In this document: in pieces, positions 1 to 8,494 of the stretch
Numbering within the stretch: position 1 is the first letter of the stretch
How the letters are laid out: the number at the start of each line of letters is the position of its first letter
NCBI GenBank assembly: GCA_035626395.1
Contig: DASPNR010000030.1
Coordinates: 62,001 to 126,000, forward strand
DNA from: Candidatus Limnocylindrales bacterium
GTDB taxonomy: Bacteria > Desulfobacterota > Binatia > UBA1149 > CAITLU01
DNA: 64,000 nucleotides
Direction: 5' to 3'
Position numbers and translations under genes: made by a program
Notes under the pieces: model-generated
The model's input: only the letters and a program-made list of their open reading frames with translations
What the model was told of the DNA's origin: nothing
Database searches by the model: none

Positions 1-375
1 CAGCCGCGAGGCGGCAAACGTGGACAGGCGCGTCGGCGCCATCATGTAGAAGCCTTCCGGGATCGGGTGCAGCTTGTTGCCGAGCGCGACGAAGCTCTGC
101 CGGTGCTCGTTGCTGGTGCCGATGATGCGGTCCTTCAGCCCGATTTCCTCAGCCAGCGCACGCGCCCACGGCTTCTCGGTGATGATGGAGTCGGGCCCCA
201 GCTCGAGCAGGCAGCCTTCCTCCTCGACGCTTTCGATGACGCCGCCGGCGCGCGACGACCCCTCGAGGAGCACGACCTCGACGTCGAGCCCGCGCTCGCG
301 CGCCAGCCTGTCCGCGCGATAGGCCGCAGTGAGCCCGGCGATACCGGCGCCGACGATGACGATGCGGGGCTTCAA
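1..375 (-). CDS. hemG: Protoporphyrinogen oxidase HemG/HemY-type, N-terminal part (cut by window edge)
   Basis: Only the first 125 residues are present; the rest lies beyond position 1. The protein begins MKPRIVIVGAGIAGLTAAYR, an FAD-binding Rossmann start (GxGxxG), and continues with an E...GGVIES stretch and EGFYMMAPTRLS, which are typical of oxygen-dependent or HemY-type protoporphyrinogen oxidases. The enzyme oxidises protoporphyrinogen IX to protoporphyrin IX, the penultimate step of heme synthesis. I place the start at a TTG (375-373) because the TTG overlaps the TGA stop of the upstream HemD-HemE gene (TTGA), which indicates translational coupling in one heme operon. No ATG lies close by in frame. 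The family call is firm; the exact start is likely but not certain. Confidence 0.87.
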   Translation of the reverse strand, partial: MKPRIVIVGAGIAGLTAAYRADRLARERGLDVEVVLLEGSSRAGGVIESVEEEGCLLELGPDSIITEKPWARALAEEIGLKDRIIGTSNEHRQSFVALGNKLHPIPEGFYMMAPTRLSTFAASRL

Positions 376-2336
376 GACCGCGACGAAAGCTCGTGCACGG
401 TGTCCACGAGCGCGATGACGTTGTCGACCGGCGTTCCCGGCAGGATGCCGTGCCCGAGGTTGAAGATGTGCCCGGGCCTGCCGCCGACCTCCTCGAGCAC
501 GCGCGCCGCCTGCTTCTTCACGGTGGCGACGTCGCTCAGCAGGATGACGGGGTCCAGATTTCCCTGAATCGGCGTGCCCGGGAAGCGATCGAATGCCTGA
601 CCGATGTCCATCCGGTGATCGACGCCGAGCACGCGCGCGCCGGCCTCCATCTGAAGATCGAGCAGGGTTGCCGTGTCGGTGCCGAAGTGGATCACGGGCA
701 CGTCCTTGGGCAGCGCTTCCATGATCGCGCGCATGTGCGGCAGCACGTAGGTCTCGTAATCGTAGGGCGAGAGGCAGCCGACCCAGCTGTCGAAGATCTG
801 AAGCGCCTGGCATCCGGCCTCGGCCTGCGCCGACAGGTACCGGGCGACCGCGCGCGAGAGCACCGACATCATCGCGTTCCACGCGCCGGCATCGGTGTAC
901 ATGAAGCGCTTGGTGGCGACGTAGTTCTTCGAACCGCCGCCCTCGATCACGTAGGAGGCCAGCGTGAAGGGCGCGCCCGAAAAACCGATCAACGGGATAT
1001 TCGGCTGCAGCTCGGCGCGGATGCGCGCGATGGCGTCGTAGACGAAGGCGAGCTCCTGGCGCGGGTCGATCTCGCGCAGGCGGTCGACGTCTTCGGGGCC
1101 GCGCACCAGGCGGGAAAGGCTCGGGCCGTCGCCGTGCACGTACTCGAGCCCAAGGCCCATCGGCTCCAGGATCAGAAGAATGTCCGAGAACAGAATGGCC
1201 GCGTCCGCGCCGATGCGTTCCTGCGCCTCGACCGTCACCTTGGCGGCCAGCTCGGGCATCTTGCACAGGTCGAGGAAGGAGTAGCGCGCCCGCACCTCGC
1301 GATACTCCTGCATGTAGCGGCCGGCCTGGCGCATCAGCCACACGGGCGTGTACGGCACCGGTTCACCGCGGCACGCCTTCATGAACGGGCTCTCGGAAAG
1401 GAGCCTGGGATCGGCCGCAGGCCGCGGCGGCCGCGCGGGCGCCGCGGCGGCCCGCAGCGTCGCGCGCTTGTCGGCAACGATGGCCGGTGCCTGCTCGCCG
1501 GCCTCCTTGATCAGCGTGCCGATCTTGGGGTGCGACGGCTGCATGTCGACGTGGAAGCCGTGCTCGACCAGCGTCTCCGTGCAGACCGGGCCGACCGAGC
1601 AGACCACCAGCTCACGCAGGGCTGCGCGGAACTCCTGCTCCTTTCCCAGGCGTCGTACGACTTCGAGCAGGCTGTAGAGCTGGTTGGAGCTGGTGAAGAG
1701 CAGGACGTCGACCGTGCGCGCCAGCACCTGCCCGATCGCGTCCTGCAACGGGTGGATGTCGTCGGGCAGCTCCCACCGGTACACCGGCACCTGATGCACG
1801 GCCGCGCCGCGCGCCCGCAGCGCCGCCACGAATTCATCGTTGCTGACGCCGTACTCCTGCACGGCGACGGTGGCGCCCTCGACTTCCACGCCTTCGGTGG
1901 CCTCATCCAGCGCTGCCAGGATCTGACGCCAGGTGTTGGGCTCGGGGACGGTGATGGTGACGGGGACGCCGAGCTCGCGCAGGACGCGCACCGGCTTGGG
2001 CCCGCGCGCCACGGTGGTGGTCGCGCTGAGCGCACGCACCAGGTCGGCCTGCTCGTAGCGCGTCTGCAGGGCGGCGAAGAGGTACCGCGTGCCAACCCCG
2101 GTCATGAAGATGACGATGTTTACGCGCCCCGCCAGCAGCTCCTCCGCAAAGACGAACGCCTGATCGTTCGCCTCCAGAGGCACTTCTTTCATCGTCGGCG
2201 CCGAGATCGGCACGCCGCCCGCGTTGTGGATCAGACGGCGGGCCTCTTCCGCCATGCGGCTTTCGAAGGAGACGACGCGAAGGCCGCCGAAACCGCGCTG
2301 GCTCGCTGCGTGGGGGGCTGAAACGGAATCGGCCAT
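372..2336 (-). CDS. hemD-hemE: Fused uroporphyrinogen-III synthase / uroporphyrinogen decarboxylase (HemD-HemE)
   Basis: A 654-residue fusion of two consecutive heme-pathway enzymes. Residues about 15-265 form a HemD domain (RVVSFESRMAEEARRLI at its start, FTSSNQLYSLL later) that cyclises hydroxymethylbilane to uroporphyrinogen III. After a linker rich in Ala, Pro and Arg, residue 319 opens a full-length HemE domain of 336 residues with the signature VWLMRQAGRYMQEYR and GFSGAPFTLASYVIEGGG. This domain decarboxylates uroporphyrinogen III to coproporphyrinogen III. I start at ATG 2336 (MADSVSAPH); the frame stays open upstream to 2588, but that stretch does not resemble HemD. The Met at 1382 could be an internal start giving a free HemE. 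The gene overlaps hemG at its 3' end and diverges from a CBS gene. HemD fusions to other heme enzymes are known; this pairing is less usual. Confidence 0.88.
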   Translation of the reverse strand: MADSVSAPHAASQRGFGGLRVVSFESRMAEEARRLIHNAGGVPISAPTMKEVPLEANDQAFVFAEELLAGRVNIVIFMTGVGTRYLFAALQTRYEQADLVRALSATTTVARGPKPVRVLRELGVPVTITVPEPNTWRQILAALDEATEGVEVEGATVAVQEYGVSNDEFVAALRARGAAVHQVPVYRWELPDDIHPLQDAIGQVLARTVDVLLFTSSNQLYSLLEVVRRLGKEQEFRAALRELVVCSVGPVCTETLVEHGFHVDMQPSHPKIGTLIKEAGEQAPAIVADKRATLRAAAAPARPPRPAADPRLLSESPFMKACRGEPVPYTPVWLMRQAGRYMQEYREVRARYSFLDLCKMPELAAKVTVEAQERIGADAAILFSDILLILEPMGLGLEYVHGDGPSLSRLVRGPEDVDRLREIDPRQELAFVYDAIARIRAELQPNIPLIGFSGAPFTLASYVIEGGGSKNYVATKRFMYTDAGAWNAMMSVLSRAVARYLSAQAEAGCQALQIFDSWVGCLSPYDYETYVLPHMRAIMEALPKDVPVIHFGTDTATLLDLQMEAGARVLGVDHRMDIGQAFDRFPGTPIQGNLDPVILLSDVATVKKQAARVLEEVGGRPGHIFNLGHGILPGTPVDNVIALVDTVHELSSRS

Positions 2337-2526
2337 GAGGAGCCGCGATGCCGCGGCGCGCAACTGTCGCAAGATCACCGCATGCTGGCAACCGCCGCTA
2401 TTGACGGAGCCGCGGTGGAGTGTCTTACTCGGGCCGACTGCGCGCGAGGGCTCGATCGCAGCGCACGCTGCGGCTTGGAGAACCCATCGGTCGGCCGGAC
2501 CGATACGAGACGGAAGAGGTTGCCCG

Positions 2527-2967
2527 ATGAAGATCCGCGACATCCAGAAGAGCAAACCCATCCAAATCCAGACCATCGATCCGGACAAGACGATCCATCA
2601 CGCCATCAAGCAGCTGTGCCAGTACAACATCGGCGCTCTGCCCGTGGTCGATTCCTCGGGCTCTCTGGTCGGCATCATCTCCGAGCGCGACGTTCTGCGG
2701 CTGTGCTCTCGCGACGACTTCGTCGAGGCGCTGTCGCTCAAGGTCTCCGAGGTCATGACCAAGGACGTCGTCATCGGCGTCTGCGACGACGATCTCGACT
2801 ACGTCATGTCGGTCATGACCGAGCGGCGCATCCGGCATCTCCCCGTCCTCGAAGACCGCAAGCTCGTCATGATCGTGTCGATCGGCGACGTCGTGAAGGC
2901 GCAGTACGATCAGAAGGACACGGAGGCGCGGTTTTTGCGGGATTATATGGCTGGGACCACCGCTTGA
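2527..2967 (+). CDS. Two-CBS-domain protein
   Basis: A 146-residue protein made almost wholly of two CBS motifs: residues 1-60 (HHAIKQLCQYNIGALPVVD ... GIISERDVLRLC) and 70-135 (VMTERRIRHLPVLEDRKL ... VSIGDVVKA). Such stand-alone CBS pairs usually bind adenosine nucleotides and act as energy or redox sensors for partner proteins; no partner is obvious here. The ATG at 2527 has an AGAGG Shine-Dalgarno about 8 nt upstream. In-frame open sequence upstream of it runs through the divergent promoter region and does not look coding. The gene is divergent from hemD-hemE, with 190 bp between the two starts, and is followed by a tandem DNA repeat. Confidence 0.85.
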   Translation: MKIRDIQKSKPIQIQTIDPDKTIHHAIKQLCQYNIGALPVVDSSGSLVGIISERDVLRLCSRDDFVEALSLKVSEVMTKDVVIGVCDDDLDYVMSVMTERRIRHLPVLEDRKLVMIVSIGDVVKAQYDQKDTEARFLRDYMAGTTA

Positions 2968-2979
2968 TCGGAGGCGGCC

Positions 2980-3234
2980 GCCGCTAGCGCCCGATCTGCG
3001 CGTTGCACGCCTCGTCGCTCGCTCCAGCGGGCCTCCAGCCCGCTTACGCTCGCTTCTCGCCGTGCGCCTTGCATCTCGGGCACTATCGGCGGCCGCCTGT
3101 GCCACTGCCGCTAGCGCCCGATCTGCGGCGTTGCACGCCTCGTCGCTCGCTCCAGCGGGCCTCCAGCCCGCTTACACTCGCTTCTCGCCGTGCGCCTTGC
3201 ATCTCGGGCACTATCGGCGGCCGCCTGTGTCACT
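2980..3234. repeat. Tandem duplication of a 127/128-bp GC-rich unit with inner hairpin
   Basis: Unit 1 is 2980-3106 (127 bp) and unit 2 is 3107-3234 (128 bp). By eye they differ only by one inserted G after CCGATCTGCG, one G/A change (TTACGCTCG versus TTACACTCG) and one C/T change near the end. Each unit carries the inverted repeat AGCGGG-N7-CCCGCT. The block fills the gap between the CBS gene and the converging aldehyde dehydrogenase gene, whose stop codon begins at the last bases. Its frames are open but carry no recognisable protein. Confidence 0.9.
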
Positions 3235-4613
3235 CAAGGAAGGCGGAAGTGCCACGCGCGCGTTTTCGTCATTCGGTCGAAGCCGTAGTCGGACAACGTC
3301 ACGCCGACGCCGCTGTCTTTCCAGCCTGACCAAGGGAGGGCCGGGTCGAGGAAGTCGCAGCGGTTGAGGAAGATGGTGCCCGCTTCGACGTGGGGCGCGA
3401 CTCGGCGGGCGGCGTCGACGTCGCGGCTCCAGATGGAAGCCGTAAGGCCGTAGCGGCTGTCATTCATCTGTCGGATCGCCTCTTCGTCGCCTGCGATCGG
3501 AGCCACGGCGACCACGGGCCCGAAGCTCTCTTCCGTCGCGATGGTCATGGAATGGTTCGTGTCCGCGGCCACGGTGGCCTCGAACCAGCGGCCGCGCCCG
3601 CCGAGCTGCACGGCGTTGCCGCCGGTGGTCACGCGCGCACCCTTGCCGACGGCATCGTCGAGTTGCTCCTGCAGCGACGCCACCGCGTCGGCCTGGGCCA
3701 TGGGGCCGAGCATCGTTCGTTCATCGAGGGGATCGCCCGGCTTCCACGCGCGCGCCGCCTCGGTCAGCGCATCGACGAAGTCGGCGTAGATCCTGTGATC
3801 GACGTAGATGCGCTCGACGGCGCAGCAGCTCTGGCCCGAGTTGTAGAATGCGCCCTCGGCCAGCGCTTCCGCCACGGCCGCGATGTCGACGTCCGAGCGG
3901 ACGTAGGCCGCATCCTTGCCGCCGAGCTCGAGGCCGACGTCGATGAAGCGACCGGCAGCGGCCCGCGAAACCGCGCGCCCGCCCTCGACCGAACCGGTGA
4001 ATGCGACATAGCCGACACGGGCGTCGGAGACGATGGCGGCGGTGATGCCATGCTCCGCGACGACGCCGGCAACCAGGCCATCGGGCGCGCCCGCGGCGGC
4101 GAAAGCCTCCTCGAAGTGCCGGGCGCAGCTCGGCGTGCGGCGCGAATGCTTCAGGATCACCGCATTGCCCGACAGCACCGCCGGCACGACGACATTGATG
4201 GCGATCAGCAGCGGATAGTTCCACGCGGCGATGTCGAGGACGATTCCGACGGGCACGCGCTGGATGCGGCGCTCGAAGCCTGCCTTCGGCTCGAGCATCG
4301 CGTCGGCCAGGCACCGCGACGCCGCCGCCATCATGTGCTCGGCGCGTGCGCGCATCGTGCGGACTTCGCCGCGACCTTGCGGAAGCGGCTTGCCCATCTG
4401 CTCGGCCAGCTCGCGCGCGATGGTTTCGGCGCGTGCGTCGAACGCTTGCAGAAAGCGGCTGCAAAGGTCGACGCGCTCTTGCAGCGGCGTTGCGCGCCAG
4501 TCGCCCGCGGCGCGCTGCGCACGCGCCAGCAGCGGCTCGACCGCCTGCGCCGACAGCATCTCGAACGTCGCTGCCACTTCGCCGGTGGAGGGATTGTCGA
4601 CGGTTGCCTGCAT
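3234..4613 (-). CDS. Aldehyde dehydrogenase family protein
   Basis: A 459-residue NAD(P)-dependent aldehyde dehydrogenase of the length typical for short-form ALDHs such as succinate-semialdehyde dehydrogenase relatives. Catalytic Glu229 sits in GLELGGKDAAYV and catalytic Cys263 in NSGQSCCAVERIYVD, with the usual 34-residue spacing. The cofactor-binding AWNYPLLIAINVVVPAVLSG and the C-terminal PWSGWKDSGVG are also present. The substrate cannot be read from sequence. The start is ATG 4613 (MQATVDNPSTGEV); open sequence further upstream overlaps the divergent DUF255 gene and is not ALDH-like. I see no clear Shine-Dalgarno at this start. Confidence 0.9.
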   Translation of the reverse strand: MQATVDNPSTGEVAATFEMLSAQAVEPLLARAQRAAGDWRATPLQERVDLCSRFLQAFDARAETIARELAEQMGKPLPQGRGEVRTMRARAEHMMAAASRCLADAMLEPKAGFERRIQRVPVGIVLDIAAWNYPLLIAINVVVPAVLSGNAVILKHSRRTPSCARHFEEAFAAAGAPDGLVAGVVAEHGITAAIVSDARVGYVAFTGSVEGGRAVSRAAAGRFIDVGLELGGKDAAYVRSDVDIAAVAEALAEGAFYNSGQSCCAVERIYVDHRIYADFVDALTEAARAWKPGDPLDERTMLGPMAQADAVASLQEQLDDAVGKGARVTTGGNAVQLGGRGRWFEATVAADTNHSMTIATEESFGPVVAVAPIAGDEEAIRQMNDSRYGLTASIWSRDVDAARRVAPHVEAGTIFLNRCDFLDPALPWSGWKDSGVGVTLSDYGFDRMTKTRAWHFRLP

Positions 4614-4666
4614 GCCCGAACTTCGGCGAAAAAGCGGCGCAGGTCCAACCGCGCTGCAGGCGGCGA

Positions 4667-4696
4667 TTCGGGACGCTCGCCGATCTTCGATATGGT
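4667..4696 (+). promoter_or_regulatory. Candidate promoter for the DUF255 lipoprotein gene
   Basis: TTCGGG (4667-4672), an 18-bp spacer, then TATGGT (4691-4696). The start codon GTG follows only 6 nt after the -10-like box and no Shine-Dalgarno is present, so the mRNA could be leaderless. The -35 match is weak. Confidence 0.35.
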
Positions 4697-4702
4697 CGTT
4701 TG

Positions 4703-6784
4703 GTGCGTTCTCTCGCCCTGGCCATCCTGCTGCTGGCATCGCCCGCCCTCCTGGGCGGCTGCACCGAGCAGGACACGGCGCCGCAGCGCGCTGCAGGAGC
4801 GCGCCATGCGCCGACGCCGCCGGCCAACCGGCTCGGCGACGAGACAAGCGCCTACCTTCGCGATCACGCGGCACAGCCGGTGCACTGGCGCACGTGGCGG
4901 CATCAGCCGCTGCAGGAAGCAGAGAGGCTTTCTCGGCCGGTGATGCTCGTGCTCGGCTTCGGCGCTTGCCAGGGCTGTCACGTGCTCGCGCGCGGCCCGT
5001 TCTCCGATCCCGAGTTCGCCGAATACGTCAACGAGCGATTCATCCCCGTGCTCGTCGATCGCGACGAGCGGCCCGATCTGGATGCGGTCTACATGATCGC
5101 CGTGCGACTGCTGACCGGGGGCGCGGGCTGGCCGGCGGTCGTCTTCCTCGATTCCAGCGGCGCGCCCTTCCAGGCGTACACGTACGGAGCGGCCGCCAGC
5201 GGCGAGCGCCGCGATCTCCGCGACGTCGTCGAAGGGGTGGCCAACGACGTCGAAATGGGAATGGACGTCGTCAGCATGCGCGCCTACGACATCAACGACC
5301 GTCTGCGCGTCTACTCGCAGCCGCGGCCGGCGGGCGACGTGCCCGAGACCGGCAAGGTGTTCGGGCCGCTCATGCTCTACCTCGCGCACAGCTACGATCG
5401 CGAGACCGGCGGCTTCGGCGACTCGCCGCGCTTCGTGCGGCCGCCCGCGCTCGACTTCCTGCTGCGGCTGCACCGGCGCACCGGGCAGACCGTGGCGCGC
5501 GAGATGGTCGAGACGACGCTGCTGCACGCACGCCAGAGCCCTCTGCACGATCCCGTCGACGGCGGCTTTCACCGCTACGCGCGCGGCCCGGCGTGGCGGA
5601 ACCCGGCCTACGAGAAGACTCTGGCCGACAATGCGGCCATTGCCGCGGCGTACATGGATGCCTGGCAGACGAGCGGTCGCGACGAGCTCGCACAGACGGC
5701 GCGAACCACGCTCGACTTCATGGTCCGGCGATTGTCGTCGCCGTCGGGCGCGCTGTACGCGTCGCTGGATTCCGAGAGCGCCGGCGCGGATGGCAAGCCC
5801 TGCACCGGTTGCTACTACGAGCTGTCCGACGACCAGCGCTCCGCGGCGCTGGCATCCACCGAGGCCCGTGAACGGCTGCGACGCGAGCGCGAGACGAGGC
5901 ACGTGCCGCGTCGCAACGAGGCGCTGCTCGCCGACGCCAACGGTCTGGCCATCGGCGCGCTCGCGCGCGGCGCCATGCTCTTCGGCGATGGTGAGCTGCA
6001 CGCACGCGCCGTGGCTGCTGCCGATGCCGTCCTGAAACGTCATCGGCGCACGCCCGTGCCGAGCGCGTCTGTCGCCGCCACGGCCACGCTCGTGCACTGC
6101 ATCTACGAGGACGGCGCGGCGTGTGGCAACGCCGATGCGTACCTGGACGACTACGTCTTCCTCTCCGCCGGGCTGCTCGATCTGTTCGAAGCCGATCCCG
6201 ATCCGCGCTGGCTGCAGGCCGCGCGGGAGCTGGCCGACGAGATGATCGCGCGCTTCGAGCATGCCGGCACGGGAGGCTTCTTCCTGACGGCCGCCGATGC
6301 CGAGCCGCTGCTGTTCCGGCCCAAGCCCGATTCCGACACCGCGCTGCCGAGCGGCAACTCGGCGGCGGTGGTGCTGCTGATGCGCCTTTACGCGTTCACG
6401 GACGCGCAGGTCTACCGCGAGGCGGCCGAGCGCACGCTGCGTGCATTCTCCCACGTGCTGGAATTCCGGCCGTTGACCGCGCCCGCTCTGGCCGCGGGGC
6501 TGGATGCGTACGATGATCCCTTCAAGAACGTCGTCCTGGTGGTACCAGAGGGCGCCGAAGCCGAGCCGCTGCGGCGCGTGCTGGCGCGAACGTATCTGCC
6601 GAACCGTGCGATCATCGTCGCCGACGGGAAGCCGCCGCCGCTGCCCGTCGCTGCGCAGAAAGTCGCCAACGCCGGCCGTGCCACCGCGTACGTCTGCGAG
6701 AGCCACGTATGCCGCCCGGGGACCGACGATCCGCGTCAGCTCGCAGCTGCGCTGGCCAGCGTGGTTCCTCCCGACATGGACTGA
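4703..6784 (+). CDS. DUF255 / YyaL-type thioredoxin-fold lipoprotein
   Basis: A 693-residue protein. It begins with a lipoprotein signal (MRSLALAILLLASPALLGGC, lipobox LGGC), so it is probably anchored in the periplasm. Residues about 45-200 form the DUF255 thioredoxin-like domain (HWRTWRHQPLQEAERLSRP ... GACQGCHVL ... FIPVLVDRDERPDLD ... GWPAVVFLD). The rest is the (alpha/alpha) toroid seen in YyaL/SSP411 proteins (FGDSPRFVRPP, DNAAIAAAYMDAW, LPSGNSAAVVLLMRLY). In most family members the redox motif reads CHWCHVM; here it is CQGCHVL, so both cysteines are kept. The biochemical role of the family is not established. The start is GTG 4703 (TTG 4700 is an alternative), divergent from the aldehyde dehydrogenase. 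Confidence 0.82.
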   Translation: MRSLALAILLLASPALLGGCTEQDTAPQRAAGARHAPTPPANRLGDETSAYLRDHAAQPVHWRTWRHQPLQEAERLSRPVMLVLGFGACQGCHVLARGPFSDPEFAEYVNERFIPVLVDRDERPDLDAVYMIAVRLLTGGAGWPAVVFLDSSGAPFQAYTYGAAASGERRDLRDVVEGVANDVEMGMDVVSMRAYDINDRLRVYSQPRPAGDVPETGKVFGPLMLYLAHSYDRETGGFGDSPRFVRPPALDFLLRLHRRTGQTVAREMVETTLLHARQSPLHDPVDGGFHRYARGPAWRNPAYEKTLADNAAIAAAYMDAWQTSGRDELAQTARTTLDFMVRRLSSPSGALYASLDSESAGADGKPCTGCYYELSDDQRSAALASTEARERLRRERETRHVPRRNEALLADANGLAIGALARGAMLFGDGELHARAVAAADAVLKRHRRTPVPSASVAATATLVHCIYEDGAACGNADAYLDDYVFLSAGLLDLFEADPDPRWLQAARELADEMIARFEHAGTGGFFLTAADAEPLLFRPKPDSDTALPSGNSAAVVLLMRLYAFTDAQVYREAAERTLRAFSHVLEFRPLTAPALAAGLDAYDDPFKNVVLVVPEGAEAEPLRRVLARTYLPNRAIIVADGKPPPLPVAAQKVANAGRATAYVCESHVCRPGTDDPRQLAAALASVVPPDMD

Positions 6785-6884
6785 AGCGCCGGCGCGCGTC
6801 CATCGCCGATGCTCCCGGCGGCTTACCGGAGAAAGACCGCCAGCGACGCCAGCGATGTCCGCCGGCTGCTGCCGCAACCTGCCG

Positions 6885-7895
6885 TTACGACAGCGCGCCC
6901 TGGCAGCTGGAGCCTGCGCCGGCGGTGCATCCGAAGCAGTGCGAGGCGGTGGCGATGGCGGTGCCGGCAAGATCGTCGATGTTGTCGATCGTCCAAAGCG
7001 TCTGCGCCGCGCCCTGGCGCACGAGCGGCATCTCCAGCATCTGATTGAAGTCGCAATCGTAGATCGAGCCGTCGTATCCGACACTGATCATGTCGCGGCA
7101 CATCAGCGCGCCGACGGTCGCCGGATTGAAGTGCTGCACGAGCAGGCTCATGTAGCGCTCGTACTCGCCGGTGCGCTCGAGCATCTCCGCGAAGCGCTTG
7201 ATCGGCATGTTCGTGATCGTCAGCAGACGGCGGAAACGGATCCCGTAGAGGCGGGCAAGCTCTTCCCGATATTTCTGCTCGAGCTCGGCCTGCGCCGGCG
7301 GCAGGAACGCACCGAGAGGATTGTAGACGAGATCGAGGTCGAGGCCGCTGTCGGGCTGGCCGTAGCCGAGGCTGCAAAGCAGCCGCAGCGCCTCGATGCT
7401 CCGGTCGAAGACGCCGCGCCCGCGCTGCCGGTCGACGTTCGCACCGGTGTAGCAGGGCAGCGAGCAGACCAGCTCGACGCCGTTGCGGCGGTAGAACTCC
7501 GGCAGCCACGCCATTCCCGGCTCGAACAGCACCGTCAGGTTGGAGCGAACGCACACGCGACGCCCGAGAGCGCGCGCCCGTTCCACGATGGTGGCGAAGA
7601 ACTCGTTCAGCTCGGGCGCGCCGCCGGTGATGTCCAGTAACGCCACGTCGCGCGATGCCGCCAGCAGCTCCAGCACGCGTTCGGCCGTGGCGGCCGTCAT
7701 GGTCTCGGTCCTCTTCGGACCGGCCTCGACGTGGCAGTGATGGCACGCCTGATTGCAGATCTTGCCGACGTTGATCTGCAGCGTGGTGCAGCGCTGCCGG
7801 ACGGGCGCATCGAGGTCGTGATCGCGCAGGACCGTGAGGAAACCACGCGCTCCTGCGACGGCGGCGCTGCCGGCGCGCTCGGCCGGAACGCTCAT
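6885..7895 (-). CDS. arsS: Radical SAM protein ArsS-like (arsenosugar biosynthesis family)
   Basis: A 336-residue radical SAM enzyme. The cluster motif is CNQACHHC (CX3CX2C) in NVGKICNQACHHCHVEAGP, followed by MTAATAERVLELLA and DITGGAPELNEFF. The C-terminal half has the DUF3641-like part with CRDMISVGYDGSIYDCDFNQ and a last cysteine cluster CFGCTAGAGSSC. This architecture matches ArsS, proposed to add the 5'-deoxyadenosyl group of SAM to dimethylarsinous acid on the way to arsenosugars. No arsenic methyltransferase (ArsM) gene is in this window, so the substrate here is an inference from the family. The gene starts at ATG 7895, 2 bp after the stop of the secreted-protein gene before it, so the two probably share a transcript. 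Confidence 0.82.
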   Translation of the reverse strand: MSVPAERAGSAAVAGARGFLTVLRDHDLDAPVRQRCTTLQINVGKICNQACHHCHVEAGPKRTETMTAATAERVLELLAASRDVALLDITGGAPELNEFFATIVERARALGRRVCVRSNLTVLFEPGMAWLPEFYRRNGVELVCSLPCYTGANVDRQRGRGVFDRSIEALRLLCSLGYGQPDSGLDLDLVYNPLGAFLPPAQAELEQKYREELARLYGIRFRRLLTITNMPIKRFAEMLERTGEYERYMSLLVQHFNPATVGALMCRDMISVGYDGSIYDCDFNQMLEMPLVRQGAAQTLWTIDNIDDLAGTAIATASHCFGCTAGAGSSCQGALS

Positions 7896-7897
7896 CG

Positions 7898-8494
7898 CTA
7901 GCGGCCGTGCACTTCGATCACGCGCACACGGTGCGAGCTGAAGCGCGGAATCTCTTCGCTGAAGAAGACCATGCGGAAAGTGTCACTGCCGCGAGGCGGG
8001 ATGGATCGGACGGCGGCCGAATCGACCTTGCCCGACTCGTCGGGCCGCATCGCCTCGGCGAGGCGATTGTATCCCTCCAGGTCGTGCACGACCTCGCCGG
8101 TGGGGCCGAGCAGCTCATAGCGCAGGAGCACGTGATGGACCGGGCTTCCGCTGCGGTTGATCAGCTCTCCGCGAATCACGAAGACGCTTCCTTCGGAGAA
8201 CGGGTTGGCCATGCTTCCGCCCGAGAACAGCTCCGAGAGGTTGTCCCAGGACGTGGCGATGTTGCGAATCTCGATCGACGCGGGCGACAGCTCCTGACCC
8301 GGCTTCGATGCCGCGGTCCGGTCGCCGCCAGCCGCAGCGTCGTCGGAGGGACGACCCCGATCGTCAGTGCCGACGGCAGCGGCCGAGGGCGGCGCATCGG
8401 CAGCGTCCGACGAGCCCGGCAGCGGCCACAGCAGCCCCAGGGTCACCGAAGCCGCGAGGATTCCCGCGGGAAACGCGCACCGTCGCTCGACCAT
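7898..8494 (-). CDS. Secreted protein of unknown function, first gene of the arsS unit
   Basis: A 198-residue protein with an N-terminal signal or membrane segment (FPAGILAASVTLGLLWPL), an Asp/Ala-rich linker to about residue 70, and a C-terminal beta-rich part (VFVIRGELINRSGSPVHHVL, LLGPTGEVVHDLEGYN, IPPRGSDTFRMVFF). The C-terminal part resembles the immunoglobulin-like folds at the end of DUF3426 or FxLYD proteins. I do not recognise a specific family. It lies 2 bp upstream of arsS on the same strand. The ATG at 8494 has no Shine-Dalgarno; a TATAGC box lies 5 nt upstream of it. Confidence 0.6.
   Translation of the reverse strand: MVERRCAFPAGILAASVTLGLLWPLPGSSDAADAPPSAAAVGTDDRGRPSDDAAAGGDRTAASKPGQELSPASIEIRNIATSWDNLSELFSGGSMANPFSEGSVFVIRGELINRSGSPVHHVLLRYELLGPTGEVVHDLEGYNRLAEAMRPDESGKVDSAAVRSIPPRGSDTFRMVFFSEEIPRFSSHRVRVIEVHGR

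Noticed and set aside
393..2321. 642-codon open frame on the plus strand
   Set aside because: Shadow of hemD-hemE; His/Arg/Ala-rich with no domain.
2337..2588. N-terminal extension of hemD-hemE to 2588
   Set aside because: The added 84 residues do not resemble HemD and overlap the promoter and start of the divergent CBS gene.
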